From: Costus lasius
Taxonomy: Eukaryota > Streptophyta > Magnoliopsida > Zingiberales > Costaceae
Assembly: GCA_027563935.2 (NCBI GenBank)
Contig: CM050449.1
Coordinates: forward strand, 78,771,178-78,835,177
Reading direction: 5' to 3'
Length of the DNA: 64,000 bases
The translations under genes and the position numbers were made by a program. Below are positions 45,701 through 56,049 of the stretch, in pieces (positions within the stretch are counted from its first letter, which is position 1; each line of letters opens with the position of its first letter). Under the pieces are notes generated by a model. It saw only the letters and a list, made by a program, of their open reading frames with translations. It had not been told where the DNA came from and searched no databases.

Positions 45701-47346
45701 TGCGCAAGATAACCCTTGCACCCACTAGCAAGTAACTTCCTGGCCTGCAGGAAAGATATCACATGCGGTCCTTGGTCTGACACTAGACCTCTCACAAAAA
45801 GCCGATTCCCATCTAGCAAATTCAAGGTGATTACTTTCTCAAAGCAATCCACAGTGGCATGATGGGAAGATAACCAATCCATACCTAGGATGACTTCATA
45901 GTCTTGCATGTCTAAAAGGATTAGATCTACAAGAAACTCATAACCCTCTACATGCACTACACAATCAGCACAAACAGTGTCTGTAGATAATGATTTTCCT
46001 AAGGGAGTACTCACAGACACAACATAATCCATCACCTTAGGCAATACAGGTAAACATGTAGCAAATCTAATAGATACAAAAGATAAATTTGCACCAGGGT
46101 CAAATAAGATGCGAGCTAACTGATCAAATACAAATAAGGTACCTTCCACGACGGATCGAGAAGCTCGTGTATCCTTCTCAGCCACTGCATAAACTCGAGT
46201 TTGGACTGTAGGCTTATCTGCGCCTCTCTGCTGCATCTCAGGTTCTTTGCAGTCCTTGACCATGTGCCCAGGTTTCTTACACCTGAAGCACACACCATTC
46301 TTCTTATAACAGTCCTTCATTAGATGTCCCTTGAGCCCACAATAATGACAATTCCGGTCCTCTGTGATACTGTTCTTTACATCCCTGGTATCCCTGAACT
46401 GCTGCGGTGCATCCCTGGACTGCTGCGGTGCCTTGTAAGAGTAAGGCTTATACCTGCTCTTCTTGTAGTCCTTATGCCTAGGGTACTTCTTACCCTTGCC
46501 GCCATTACCATACTGAGGAGCCGCCGCCTCAGCTGCAGGAACCACCGTCACGGCCACACTAGAACTCCTCTCAGATATGTACCTCTCAATGGTGCGTGCT
46601 CGTCCAACAGTCTCAACGTAAGTCTCCAAGTGCTGAGCACCAACCTGCTCCCGAATGTCCCATCTGAGACCTCTGAGAAACTTGGTAGCCCTCCTCTTTT
46701 CAGTGTTTATCAGGTGAGGGGCATACTTTCCCAACTTAGTGAACCATAACTCATACTGGTCCACAGTCATATCACCCTGCTCCAGATGAATAAATTCCAC
46801 CTCTCGGTCCTCCACCAAGCTATCGGGGAAGTACTTCTCATTAAATTGAGACAAGAAATAGGTCCAATTTACTGTTTCATGTCTTTCTTCAGCAAGCCTC
46901 ACCACGCCCTTCCACCACTCATCTGCATCACCACGCACCATATAGGTGGCCAGACACAGCTTGTCCTCATCTGAGCAACGCATGACTTGAAAAATCTTTT
47001 CCAAGACCAGCTGCCAGTTCTCTGCAGTACTTGATTCTGAGCCCCCATAAAAAGAACTAGGACCCAGTTTCTGGAATTCACTCACAAGCGAGGCATAGCG
47101 CCTGTGAGCGTCCTCCTGAGAGTCAGTCCCCACCCCTCGAGTAGTAGTCTGGGATCTCTCTTGAGTCAATTGCTGCAAGAGCTGCTGTTGCGCTTCTTGA
47201 TGCTGAGTCTGTTGCTGCTGCAGCATCTGAGCTTGCCTCTCTATCATGGCACCCTGTTGCCATACCATGCCTGTCAGAGTCGCAATGGCTCTCGTGAGAT
47301 CCGAGGTCTGCTCACCCTCGCTGCTAGCATTTCCTCTGGATCGCAC
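42745..47346 (-). CDS. Gypsy B gag-pol polyprotein with chromodomain, intact (1533 aa)
   Basis: One open frame encodes every protein of a Tekay/Del-like chromovirus. The gag core is at about 90-240. Two CCHC knuckles at 333-346 and 353-366 bind the genomic RNA. The aspartic protease active site is D416-P-G, where Pro replaces Ser/Thr, a variant known from plant gypsy elements. RT spans about 620-790 with D688 and the IDD of FIDDIL at 751-753. RNase H begins with D899 (VYTDASGKG). Integrase has a zinc site with H1113 or H1120, C1150 and C1153, and catalytic D1183, D1244, E1280 (35 residues between the last two). A GPF-type C-terminal domain lies near 1417-1450 and a chromodomain at about 1475-1530. 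The ATG at 47346 lies about 130 bp after the inner PBS. It is the only complete retroelement polyprotein here and could supply proteins in trans. Confidence 0.97.
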   Translation of the reverse strand: MRSRGNASSEGEQTSDLTRAIATLTGMVWQQGAMIERQAQMLQQQQTQHQEAQQQLLQQLTQERSQTTTRGVGTDSQEDAHRRYASLVSEFQKLGPSSFYGGSESSTAENWQLVLEKIFQVMRCSDEDKLCLATYMVRGDADEWWKGVVRLAEERHETVNWTYFLSQFNEKYFPDSLVEDREVEFIHLEQGDMTVDQYELWFTKLGKYAPHLINTEKRRATKFLRGLRWDIREQVGAQHLETYVETVGRARTIERYISERSSSVAVTVVPAAEAAAPQYGNGGKGKKYPRHKDYKKSRYKPYSYKAPQQSRDAPQQFRDTRDVKNSITEDRNCHYCGLKGHLMKDCYKKNGVCFRCKKPGHMVKDCKEPEMQQRGADKPTVQTRVYAVAEKDTRASRSVVEGTLFVFDQLARILFDPGANLSFVSIRFATCLPVLPKVMDYVVSVSTPLGKSLSTDTVCADCVVHVEGYEFLVDLILLDMQDYEVILGMDWLSSHHATVDCFEKVITLNLLDGNRLFVRGLVSDQGPHVISFLQARKLLASGCKGYLAHVKVQDDSTPDLTQMAVVQEFPDVFSEEFSGLPPIREVEFGIELVPGTAPISRAPYRMATSELAELKKQLEELLEKGYIRPSASPWGAPVLFVKKNDGTLRMCIDYRQLNQVTIKNKYPLPRIDDLFDQLQGATVFSKIDLKSGYYQLRVKDEDIFKTAFRTRYRHFEFLVMPFGLTNAPAVFMDLMNRVFHELLDSCVVVFIDDILVYSRTTPDPVSDLRRVLEILRKNRLYAKASKCEFWLEKISFLGHVISGQGVSVDPVKVQAILNWGRPTSATEIRSFLGLAGYYRRFVEGFSKLAGPLTKLTKKEAKFNWDDKCEESFQELKRRLTSTPILVIPSDGERFTVYTDASGKGLGCVLMQKGSVVAYASRQLKEYELNYPTHDLELAAVVFALKIWRHYLLGQEFDLFTDHQSLKYIFTQKELNMRQRRWMELIKDYDFAIQYQAGKANVVADALSRHPVTSVAALRVSEWQLLQEFRDLRISISPKVQSGYVAFLRVQSTLLQKIRDQQSVDPKLAQIRDSLDAGTVQDFSLSDDGVLRFRGRVCVPEEPSLRKEILEDSHNSKYSLHPGMTKMYQDLKKSFWWPGMKKEVIDFVSRCLTCQTVKAEHQKPGGLLQPLPIPEWKWECISMDFVCGLPRTRLGHDAIWVIVDRLTKSAHFLPIKMTYPLERLARLYIDEIVRLHGVPVDIVSDRDSRFLSRFWKSLQEGLGTKLSFSTAYHPQSDGQTERTIQTLEDLLRAYVVDWSSKWNRDLSLIEFTYNNSFHSSIQMAPFEALYGRRCRTPLCWEETGDRMILRSDAVQETTDKVREIQNKLKISRDRQKSYAYDRRRSLEFVVGDHVFLKVSPTKGVMRFGKKGKLSPRFVGPFDIIERVGPVAYKLALPPALEHVHNVFHVSALRKYHPDPSHILELEPLQIQSDLTFEERPLRIVDRKDKVLRNKSIPLVKVIWGNQSVEEATWETEADMRKFYAYLFDDMNVEL

Positions 47347-47475
47347 TATCTTAAATTCCTACACACACACACCATAGTAAGAAAAACAAACATAAACCTA
47401 TCAGGTGTCTAGCAATACACAAACATGTTTTCCCCCGAACTAAGTTTTAGCTAGCCAACTCCTCTGATACCATTC

Positions 47476-47649
47476 GTTACGACCCACTTAGTAAGCAAAC
47501 TATTTATTAACTTGATGGGCCAATTTGCAACGTGGCCCAATTTATTAAAATGCTTAAGCCCAAGTTAACAATAGCAAGCCCACTAAGCCTTATAAACCAC
47601 ATAATAGTTTCTCCCACTTGCAATGTGGGACTATACTCGGGGTATTACA
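47476..47649 (-). repeat. Short LTR (about 174 bp) of a TRIM-like element
   Basis: Minus strand: TGTAATACCCCGAGTATAGT after a polypurine tract (AAGTGGGGGAAAT, 47650-47662), a TATA box (GGTTTATAAGG, 47588-47598), and an end GGGTCGTAAC directly followed by a PBS (GAATGGTATCAGAGGAG). LTR size and layout suit a terminal-repeat-in-miniature element. No second copy is present in the window. Confidence 0.6.
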
Positions 47650-47827
47650 ATTTCCCCCACTTAAGACTTGACGTCCTCGTCAAGCCCAAACATTAACACA
47701 TGCCCAAGAATCATCCCTTAGTCGGCAGCATGTGAGGTCAGCCCAAAGGTGGCTCCACCATCCTCGGTAGCCCTTTCCTATTGGCCTCTCACCATGCTTA
47801 GGACTAAGTTTTCCTCTGATACCATTC
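47650..47827 (-). other. Internal region and PBS of the TRIM-like element, joined to gypsy B 5' LTR
   Basis: Minus strand: after the gypsy LTR end (GGGATGTGACA) comes GAATGGTATCAGAGGAAAAC, then about 150 bp of non-coding sequence ending in the polypurine tract at 47662-47650. No protein frame is seen. The PBS here and the one at 47460-47475 are nearly the same, so the gypsy-to-TRIM and TRIM-to-gypsy junctions both fall on PBS sequence. Confidence 0.6.
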
Positions 47828-50578
47828 TGTCACATCCCGTTATCTTAACCCCAAACAAGCAACACAAATCATAGAGAAACAGGATGTTATCATACAAGAT
47901 CGATTCACATGCTAGGTAAAACCAAGTTCAAGAAATCACGATCTGAAAATTTTCAAGAATCCATACATAGAATCTCAGCGAAAACACAATTTCAGAAATG
48001 TACCTGCCACCACGCAATACTTGCACTAGACATATGCAAGTTCACATTTATATCAAATCCGATTGCAAAAATACCAATCGACTCAAATTCAAAGCAAAGC
48101 CACAAAATCGATTCTATAAACTCATGAAACTAACATGAATAATACCAAACACCGAAACCAGGCCAAAGCCCGCGGTGACACAAAAATCAAAACTTAAAAC
48201 TGCCACAACCGGCAACACAAGTTCACATAATTCGGCCACAACCGGCCCCAGTTAATTAAGCACAAAAGTCTTATACATTAACCAGCATAATATCCATATC
48301 AACGCTAACTCAAGAAATGCGCCCCTGCTCTACAGCTGAAAATAGTGAGGGAGTGAGCTACACAGCCCAGTGAGTGGATAGTCTCAAACGACCATCCATA
48401 ACATACACTCAAAAATACATGCAGATTATTTTAAAAACATTTAACAGAATATCATGTTAACATATAACAAAAACAAAGAACAGAACTCAAAAAAATAATT
48501 AGATGTACAGACATCACACACTTGTCACCACAGAGTAACCAAGGTTCTAGAGTCATACTCTAAACCAACTAAACACACCAACCACTTAATTGACCTAGTT
48601 GTCCAGCATATTCAAGAGTGACCATTATGGTCCAACCCGGCTTTGGCCTAAGCACTGGGAGAAGCCTGCAAATCACATGCAACATATATACATGGACAGT
48701 GTGTAGACTCAAGAGGTAATCCCCACCCGGTCAAGATGTGATACCTTGATCTACACCACCCCATAATCACAAAAATCTAAGCGTCTAAGAGTGATGACAT
48801 CAAGAGGTGGCCCCTGTCCGACCAAGACATGGCACTTTGCGTCTTATATCACTCGTTCTCCCAAAGGGTTCCTTAACTGGACAACACCAGACACATCTTA
48901 TATCTTATTTCACAAAAGTGGACTCCTAAGTGTCAACTAAACTCTAGGATAGTCATTTTTATCACAATAATCACATCAGGCAGGCTGAACAACAACCCCC
49001 TCACATATCACAATACAGGGCTGAAATCTCCAACCCTTAACATATCACATATAGACTATCCCCTTGAGTACACAGTTACACTTAGCCTTAGTCCTAACCA
49101 TTCCATGATCACAACACATATTATTCGAAAATCACATAACCACATAATATTCGAAAATCACATAACCACATAATATTCAAAAATCACATAATCACATAAT
49201 ATTCAAAAATCACATAATCACATAGTAGTGTAGTCCTTAGGTTTCATGCTGATTAGTTCAGTCTAACCTTGCTATGTTATCACCCAAAGTTATCAATCAA
49301 TATTTCATGTCATTACTTTCTGCATACACCATTCAATTAAAAATACATAATAATACAGAAAATTCACTAAATTTCGTTCACAATTAACATAAATGCAGAA
49401 TATCACATATTCATAGTTTTCTACTAGTTCTGATAACAAAAGACAGAAATACCCCTAGTTCAAAGTTTAAGTCATACAAGAAAAGTTATCCAAAAATTTC
49501 ATAAAAATATTCATTACGTCTCTCATGATCCCTAGATTCGTAATTTCAAGTTTTCCCCAATTTTAACTAGGAAATTTACCGAATTACCCCTAGGTCAATT
49601 TCAGTCAATAGAAACTTTTATTTCTAAAAATTCCCAAAAAAATACAGTAGAATCCTCATATACCTAATTTCATGAATATCAAGTTTTCCCCAATTTTTAC
49701 CCATGCATTTGGACGTAACTTCATGAAGAAGGGTCGAAATTCTCCTTCAAGCCCTAATTTTCATGCAATTGAAATTCTAAAGCTACATACATGTTTAATC
49801 AAGGTCCAATTTAGGATTAAGAGTCTTAAAAACGAAAAGCCCTAATTTTCATGCAAGCTAGGGTTTCGAAAATTTGGAAAAAAAACAAGGAAAACATGTA
49901 CAATTGAAATTAAGAGATCATGCCATACTCCTATGCATTAATCTTCTCTAAAACAAGCAATGCATCCAATTTTCGTGAACTAGGTGAAGGAGAACATCCA
50001 CTCACTTTGAACCGTGAACACCAAGATGAAGATCTCTCCAAAAAAATTCGTCTAAGGCCTTGAAGTTCCACCAAATATCGCCACCAATGGAAGAGAAACA
50101 CCACCAAACACCAAAGACGCCGGCCAAGGGAAGAAAGGAAGAGGAAGAAAGGAATTTCGCCTCCAAGCCTCCAAGAATCGCCCTAAGGTTTCTTCCAAGC
50201 CAAAAAAACGCCAATTCTCCTACCCTAGCCGAAATTACCAACTTGAATTTTCGGTTTTTAAATTTTAAACCCGCTAACCAATTAATTCAAATAGGGTTTA
50301 ACCCACTAACTAATTAATTCAAATTTTAAACCCAAAACCCATAGTTAACTAATTAATTTAACCATTAACTAACAATTAACCATTCACTTAAACGAAAATC
50401 CAATAAGGATTTAATTAATATCCAATAAGGTCTAATTAATTAACCAATAAGCTCTAATTAATTAACTTAAAATTAACAACCAATAAATTTATTTAAATCA
50501 GAATAAAATATCACAGCCAATGATTTTATTTAAATCAAAAATAGTACTTACCAGGACTTAAGATCCTTGGATCTTACA
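47828..50578 (-). repeat. 5' LTR of gypsy B (2751 bp)
   Basis: Minus-strand start TGTAAGATCCAAGGATC at 50578 and end GGGATGTGACA at 47828. It resembles the gypsy D LTR (opposite strand) more than gypsy A. It contains a candidate leader intron (donor at 50005, acceptor at 48336), an A-rich 23-bp repeat near 49120-49220, and the RGGTGGCCCC block near 48793. No gene is present. Confidence 0.93.
48336..50005 (-). other. Candidate intron inside gypsy B 5' LTR
   Basis: Minus strand: donor CAAA|GTGAGTGG and acceptor CTATTTTCAG|CTG, at positions equivalent to those of gypsy A, D and E. Confidence 0.42.
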
Positions 50579-50800
50579 CAAAGTATCAACCTGATGCTTA
50601 TCATAAGCATCCCTCTCAGCCACTGAGGCCGAGCATGGAAGTGGCTCAGGAAAAGGACGCTCAAGGACATAAAGCTTCCTTTCGAGCTTGAGCACGATTC
50701 TCAAGTTCATATACCAATCTAGTAAGTTGGATCCAACCAACTTATCCCTTTCCAGGGTGGATCGTAGTGATCAATTGCTATTGTTCATAGCCATTGTTCT
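50579..50800 (-). pseudogene. Copia 2 gag, N-terminal fragment
   Basis: Minus strand from an ATG near 50795: a stop follows after a few codons, then TLERDKLVGSNLLDWYMNLR and LKLERKLYVLERPFPEPLP, the start of the plant copia gag core, aligned with copia 1 residues 9-45 (DWYGHLKIVLNAERKLYVL). It is cut at DTL by gypsy B at 50578. The remaining gag resumes near 42180 after a gap of about 105 residues. Confidence 0.85.
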
Positions 50801-52477
50801 ACAACAACCAAGAGACAGCAGATTAGTACTACTTTGAGTCATTTAAACTGGACTTGTTTTAAATGACCATGGCTCCCACTAATTTTAATCGAATTGACAA
50901 CCCACAAAGTCAATCGAGAAATCCAAGATTTCCTAGTGAGATGAGATCCTGATTCCACACAGGGCTTCACGTCCCACGAGGGTGGGATGAGATGCACAAA
51001 GTGACCCATGTTTCCTAAGGTGGGCGCGCCGGCCGATTGCTACAAGCAATTCCCCTTATTGAGACAGTCCAGGCATTTCATGTCCAGCGAGGGCTAGATA
51101 CAGCATGAAACCCTAACCTCTCAACGATGCCTCTAGAGTTTCATCATGTGCCTAGCATACATGAAAATCCAGTCAATTCCATTCCTAACCGTTATGTCCA
51201 GGGCCAACGAGTTTCCTTGCGAAGGCACGCCCAGGTTAAAACTGGACTGGGGAAACCATTGTCACCACGCACTTTCTAAAGATAAGTGGGTGTGTCCCAC
51301 GAGGGTGGGAAACAATTCATAACTCCACTGATCGATAGCTTAGTGAGGGCTACGCGTTAGAAGGCTACTAGACTTGATATTTTAATTGAGGGTTTTTGTT
51401 TAAGGTCTCATCATCTTAATTTTATCTTATGTCTATCATTACAGGCATACAATCCTATGGTGATAACATAATGATAAAACATTACAGACATGCTTCTGCA
51501 GATAATAATAAAAGCAGTAAAGAATGATGTGATCATATCCTATTCGAGACATTGAACCAACCCATGCCATGAAAAAGGTTCAACTCTTGTCCTAGAACTC
51601 AAGCCCCAAAAACTAGACCTAGCCTAGCCGACCTCTAGCTTGAACTTCAAGGTTGGCTCCAAGGTCCTTCTCTAACGGTTTAGCTCTCAAACCCTAGAGG
51701 TACACTTTAAAAGTTCCCCATAGGTTCGGCCAATGCCATGGACTTCCTCCAAGGAAGGTGCGCCACTATGCAAGGGGCCAAGATAGCTAGCTCTCAAACC
51801 AAAAGAGGTTTGGCCAAGCTTTCTTGCGCCACCAAGCAACCAAGTACCAACTTGCATGCGCCACCTTGCATGCTTGCGCCATCAAGCAAGATGCGAGCAT
51901 CAAGGTCCAAGAAGGATGCGCCTAGCCCTTAATCTTCATCTTAATTTTTACAAAAATAATGAAAAGGATGGCACGCAGGCCGCACAAGGATACATCACAG
52001 GCATGCAAAAGAGGCTTGACTCATGATCACAACATTATGCACAATCAAGGTATTTAGTCATGCAATTCTACATGCTCATGAAAAACATAAAATCTGAAAT
52101 TTTACTTTTTCATAAATCTAGTCTCTTTTTCTCATCTTCTTCTCACAAATCATTTGGTTAATTGCGATTTATTTTTCATGATGATTTCAGAGATCCTTTC
52201 GGCTGGCAATTTTGTTAGATCAAGAGACTTGGCCAGTCCGAAGACACAATGCCCGTCCTACTTGACAAAATTACTTGCGCCTTTGATCTTTAAATCAGAC
52301 AAGAAAAATAGTCCAAAAATCCAAAAGAGATTGAGAGGATGATAGAAACAAGAAACCCTAATTTTTCTACTTTTTAGAAAAATCGTTTGCCATGCATCAT
52401 GCTATTTACGAAAATAGAGATATGGCATGTGAGCATGAAAGAAAAGCATAAAACATCGTTCGAGTCTTGCAAGTCCC
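50801..52477 (-). other. Untranslated leader of copia 2
   Basis: About 1.7 kb between PBS and gag correspond in position to the 1.8-kb leader of copia 1. It holds no convincing frame. Blocks such as CACGAGGGTGGGAYGA (50980 and 51298) and TGCGCCA-rich stretches near 51770-51910 recur within it. Confidence 0.75.
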
Positions 52478-52488
52478 TCTGATACCAC
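52478..52488 (-). other. Primer-binding site of copia 2
   Basis: Minus strand TGGTATCAGAG directly follows the LTR end GGTTTCCCAACAG, the initiator-Met type. Confidence 0.9.
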
Positions 52489-54536
52489 TGTTGGGAAACC
52501 CCGGGGATACTTTACAATTTTCAGAGATAGAGATTACAAAAATATATTGCACAGCGGAAGCAATATCCCCGAAATAGGCCGGTCCCAAAAACCCAGTGAA
52601 GATCGCAAGCAAGAGAGTCGACACGATGAGTTAGGAAATACCTTAGAGCAAGATGAGGTCGATGTCGTGATAGGCGCCCAAGCGTGCGCCCTCTACAGTC
52701 TCACACAGACGGATCCATCGAGTCCTCTTCTTCCACGCCCGGTGCTAGCCTCGGGAAGAAGATCCAAGCCTTAGTGCACTTTCTTCAACCGTTGCGCCAC
52801 TTCCAAGGTAGAAGCGCCAATGAAGAAGAAAGATGGAGATGTTGCCGCCATGTCTTCAACTCCTCATCCTTACTTGCGCCAACTCCTAGAGAAGATGCGC
52901 CAAGATAAGAGGCAAGAGGGTGAAGACATCAAGTCCTATCCCTGCTTGCTCCAAGAGAAGAAGGATAGAAGAGACTTGCGGTTAGGATGAAGATGGAAGA
53001 GAAGACTTTCGCCAAAGCCTCCCTCTTTGCCCTTCTAATTCTTGCCCATGCCAAAATCAATCCTTTGCTCTCGCATATACCCATGTATATATAGAGAGGC
53101 AAGAGGGGGCAGCAATAATAGGGTGTGGGCGCAATTCTCAAAGGAGGAGGCGGCTAGGGTAAAGGGGAGGGAGTAATTAGGGTTTGAGGTAAGGAAAGTC
53201 TCCAAGACTTTACCATAAACCTCTCCTAATTATCCATATGCGCATGAGACCTTCCAAAGAAGTCTACCAAGCCATATTAGCCCCAAGACTTGCCATAGAA
53301 GCAAGCATACCATCCAAGGTAGAGGGGCAAGGCGCCTAAAGCTTCCTAATGAAGCAAATTGCGCCACTTCTCCCCATTATGCCCATAGGCGCCTAAGGGA
53401 GAAGTTTTGTCCCCATTATACCCTTTTGGCCTTTCCTCACTTCATGAGAACTTGTTATTGGGCCTCATTGGATAATGAGCTAGCCCAAACTTCATTACAT
53501 GGGTTGATTAAGTACTTGGATCCAATCCAATGCAACCCTAATCCAAATGTGACCAACCATGGTCAAATACGGGTCAACCTGCCAAAAATGAAGTTTGGCT
53601 CCAATAACATTCTTCCATCTCATCAGGCCCATTGGCGCTGATGAAATCTCCCAATTAGATCCGACTTATCCAATAACTCGATCATAAGGCTTTCCGATCA
53701 ATACGAGAACTCGATTATCAAGGTGTGCGACCCTGTAGGTCCCTCTGACGTTGGCAGTGAGTGGCATCTAGCAGTGCATCGCTGCTACCCAAGTCATCGG
53801 AATGGATATCGACATCGACATCCCCATCATTGCAACAAGGTACAGATGCATTACAGTCTCTTTGCCGAACTGATATCCGATTGGACAAGTGTGTCACCAC
53901 TTGTTTTCACCCAATCACATGGTTATGACTAAATCAGGTTCTCACCTGGGTATGGCCATACACTTTCAGTCATAGAACCATATAGGAGCTCCATGGATAT
54001 CATACTTCCCTTAGGAAGGGGCAAATCCTATGTCTGTCCATTGACCTTCTCATATGGGTCGTGACATGCTCAATGACAACCGTTATTACCTCCCAACTAC
54101 GGCGAGGTGTTAGGTTGTATCAAAGCAAGTCCCTAACCATATAGAATGGTCAATGACCTCAAGTCAAGGGATCAATGCATCTCCTATCACTTGTGAGGAT
54201 AACTAATGACACCAAGTCATAGCCTCACAGCGGGTCGGTCCAGTATATCCACCACTGATATACCCATTTGTCTGCGTTAGCACCTCGTGCCTAACCAGCC
54301 CATATACTAGTCTCAGAAGTACCAGAGCTGTCCCATATCCACTCAGGTACATCGACTAGGGACAATCATTTGAGCACAGATCCAATCTGTCTCCAGGGAC
54401 ATTATCATGTAAGTACACAATCGCAGGTGTAGACAAACAATGATAACGACAATGCCAGAAAGATATATATATGAATATCAGAGTTAAGTAGTACAAAGAT
54501 GGACTAAAACTAGGTCCTAGGGCATATACACCAACA
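52489..54536 (-). repeat. 5' LTR of copia 2 (2048 bp), with the empty site of gypsy A
   Basis: Minus strand TGTTGGTGTATATGCCC to GGTTTCCCAACA. The site GTGCA at 53774-53778 is continuous here (CAGTGCATCGCTGC), whereas the 3' LTR carries gypsy A at that point. Short plus-strand frames (52547-52774, 52684-52908) are copies of frames in the 3' LTR and have no domain. Confidence 0.95.
53086..53094 (-). promoter_or_regulatory. TATA box of copia 2 LTR
   Basis: Minus strand CTCTATATATACATG lies in the LTR. An identical word is present in the 3' LTR at 26985-26998. Transcription would start near 53060. Confidence 0.6.
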
Positions 54537-54979
54537 CCAAGGGGTATCTCGGTGTAGCCTCCTGTACTTAAACCAAAGATATCTCTGACCTCCTGCAGTG
54601 TGAGATTCCTTTCTTCATTGGCTAGTCTAAAAGTGATTTCCCCTTCAACAGGTCCATTTGAGAACTCCCTCAAATCAATAATCAAACTACTCATAAACTC
54701 CAAAACCAATGGCAAATAAGTGGGTGGAGTCATCTAGAAAAACTTCTTTTCTTGGATCCTATCAAACATCCATAGCACGTCTTCGTACAACCCCAAAGCT
54801 TCCAAAGTCCTCTTATCAGCATATTTAGTGTTTATTATTTTCCTCTCCAAGATCTGGTTGTATCTGGTTTCTTGCATCTCATTTCTAAAGATTATTCCAT
54901 ATGGATTCTCAGGTTGAGAAGGTTTAGCTGGAGCCTTCCCTTTCCTTCTTGGACAGATGGACTTTGTTATTGCTGCCAT
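54537..54979 (-). pseudogene. Athila B ORF1 (env-position protein), 5' part with a stop
   Basis: Minus strand from the ATG at 54979: MAAITKSICPRRKGKAPAKP, then GIIFRNEMQETRYNQILERK and TLEALGLYEDVLWMFDRIQ. A TAG at 54734-54736 follows, then in the same register MTPPTYLPLVLEFMSSLI, FRLANEERNLTLQEVRDIFG and STGGYTEIPLG. This pattern is that of the Arabidopsis retrotransposon ORF-1 family, found after pol in Athila elements. The role of this protein is not established. The frame is ended by the copia 2 LTR at 54536, so the C-terminal part is lost. Confidence 0.75.
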
Positions 54980-55490
54980 CCCAAACAAGCTGCAAACTAC
55001 ATATTCAATGCACCATATAACAATACAATAATTCAATCTAAGCAATGTCAACATGAATATCAGTTAAATCATAGCTAATGTCTTTGAAGAACTCGTTTCA
55101 AATCAGAACAGAGGAAAATAGGGCAGAAAACAGGGTAGAAAATATGCAAGTGGGTTCAATCTAGCTCGATACACTTCACAAATCAATGCAAGAACTCCAG
55201 AATAGAACTAGGAATCGTCGCCTATCCTCTAAGAAGCAAATGTAAGAAAAAATCTCTTTAAACGATTGAGAAACGAGGAGGAACGAGCGAAAGGGGCAAA
55301 AATCATGTAAACTTGCCAAGGTAGAGAAATCGGTGAGAAGAGTACCCAATCGACAGTCAGAACTTCATTGGAAGAGTCACTGGCGTGCTCTGATGGTCAG
55401 AGAAGGTCGAACACGCGAGAACGGCGTGAAAATGAGAGAGAACAAGTGGAAAAACCGTAAAAATGGCTCCTGAAACCCTAAAAACGGCAC
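54980..55490 (-). other. Non-coding stretch upstream of Athila B ORF1
   Basis: No gene is seen. On the minus strand the sequence is C/T-rich (CTTCTCTGACC, CATTTTCACGCC) and could hold a promoter or a spliced leader for ORF1, but no clear TATA box is present. Confidence 0.5.
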
Positions 55491-55507
55491 GAAACTCGCG
55501 TGCCAGA

Positions 55508-55925
55508 ATTCAAAATACGGCAGTGTAATGTCTTACGGTAGTGCCGTAAAATCACGACTGCTCTCGGGCCAAAACTGGTTCAGGAATATGGTACCATGTA
55601 ACAGCTTACGGTACTGCCGTAAAATCTCGGCAATCTTCTGTTCAAAAATGACTCAGAAATACGGTACCGTGTAAGTCTTTATGGTATCGCCGTAAAAATC
55701 AATCAGTGAATTTTTTTTTTTTTTATGAAAGCAAAATACGGCCCGTAAACTAATTTACGGTGGTGCCGTAAAAATGAGGAAACTCTCTGGTTGACATTGG
55801 CCACAAATTACGGTACCGTGTAAAAGTTTACTGTGGTGCCATAATTTTGTCACAACTTTCTAGTAGAAAGTGGACTGGAAATACGGTACCGTAATATATT
55901 TTACGGCAGTGCCGTATTTTGCACC
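55508..55925 (-). repeat. Quasi-palindromic tandem array, six units of about 73 bp, Athila B internal
   Basis: The core GCCGT (or GCCAT) recurs at 55543, 55616, 55689, 55765, 55838 and 55911, a period of 73, 73, 76, 73 and 73 bp. Each unit pairs a left core like ACGGTACCGT (perfect palindromes at 55661-55670, 55810-55819, 55883-55892) with a right core like TTACGGCAGTGCCGTA (perfect around the central G at 55903-55915). The sequence between cores varies. Confidence 0.92.
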
Positions 55926-56016
55926 AAATTTTGTTTTACCTACAAAAACAAAAGAAAAAATTAGTCCTAAGCAAAAATTAAAGTAAAAGAAAATAGATAG
56001 AGGTTAGAAAGCTTGG

Positions 56017-56036
56017 GTTGCCTCCCAAGAAGCGCT
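56017..56036 (-). other. Conserved Athila junction motif
   Basis: Minus strand AGCGCTTCTTGGGAGGCAAC, one base different from the copy at 8821-8840. It ends the gag-protease part. Confidence 0.7.
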
Positions 56037-56049
56037 AATTTAAAGGTCA

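Larger units (their letters stand above)
42190..50578 (-). mobile_element. Gypsy B, Ty3-gypsy element with intact polyprotein and truncated 3' LTR
   Basis: Minus-strand order: full 5' LTR (50578-47828), PBS, a TRIM-like segment (47827-47476), a second PBS, gypsy leader, intact gag-pol (47346-42745), polypurine tract (GGAGGGAGGGA), and only about 525 bp of 3' LTR (42715-42190). It is inserted in the gag of copia 2: gag resumes at 50579 on one side and about 42180 on the other, with roughly 320 bp of gag missing. One deletion at the left edge therefore took gag, the TSD and most of the 3' LTR. The element cannot complete a normal replication cycle. Confidence 0.9.
26398..54536 (-). mobile_element. 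Copia 2, Ty1-copia element carrying two gypsy insertions
   Basis: Minus-strand order: 5' LTR (54536-52489), PBS, leader, gag N-terminus (to 50579), gypsy B, remaining gag and pol (about 42180-38839), 3' LTR (38817-26398) with gypsy A inside. The two LTRs align throughout apart from gypsy A, 26 bp missing from the 5' copy (between GCAGTGA direct repeats, near 53757), and the 7 terminal bases lost at 26398. The polyprotein is related to copia 1 but carries many stops. The left TSD is lost by deletion. Without its nested guests it would be about 9 kb. Confidence 0.88.

Noticed and set aside
47476..47827. Cassandra-type TRIM containing a 5S RNA promoter
   Set aside because: I looked for 5S-like A, IE and C box sequence in the 174-bp LTR and saw none. 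It has a TATA box instead.
55508..55925. CRISPR-like array (regular repeats with variable spacers)
   Set aside because: The period and conserved palindromic repeats look superficially similar, but the spacers are homologous to each other, the DNA is plant retrotransposon, and there are no cas genes.
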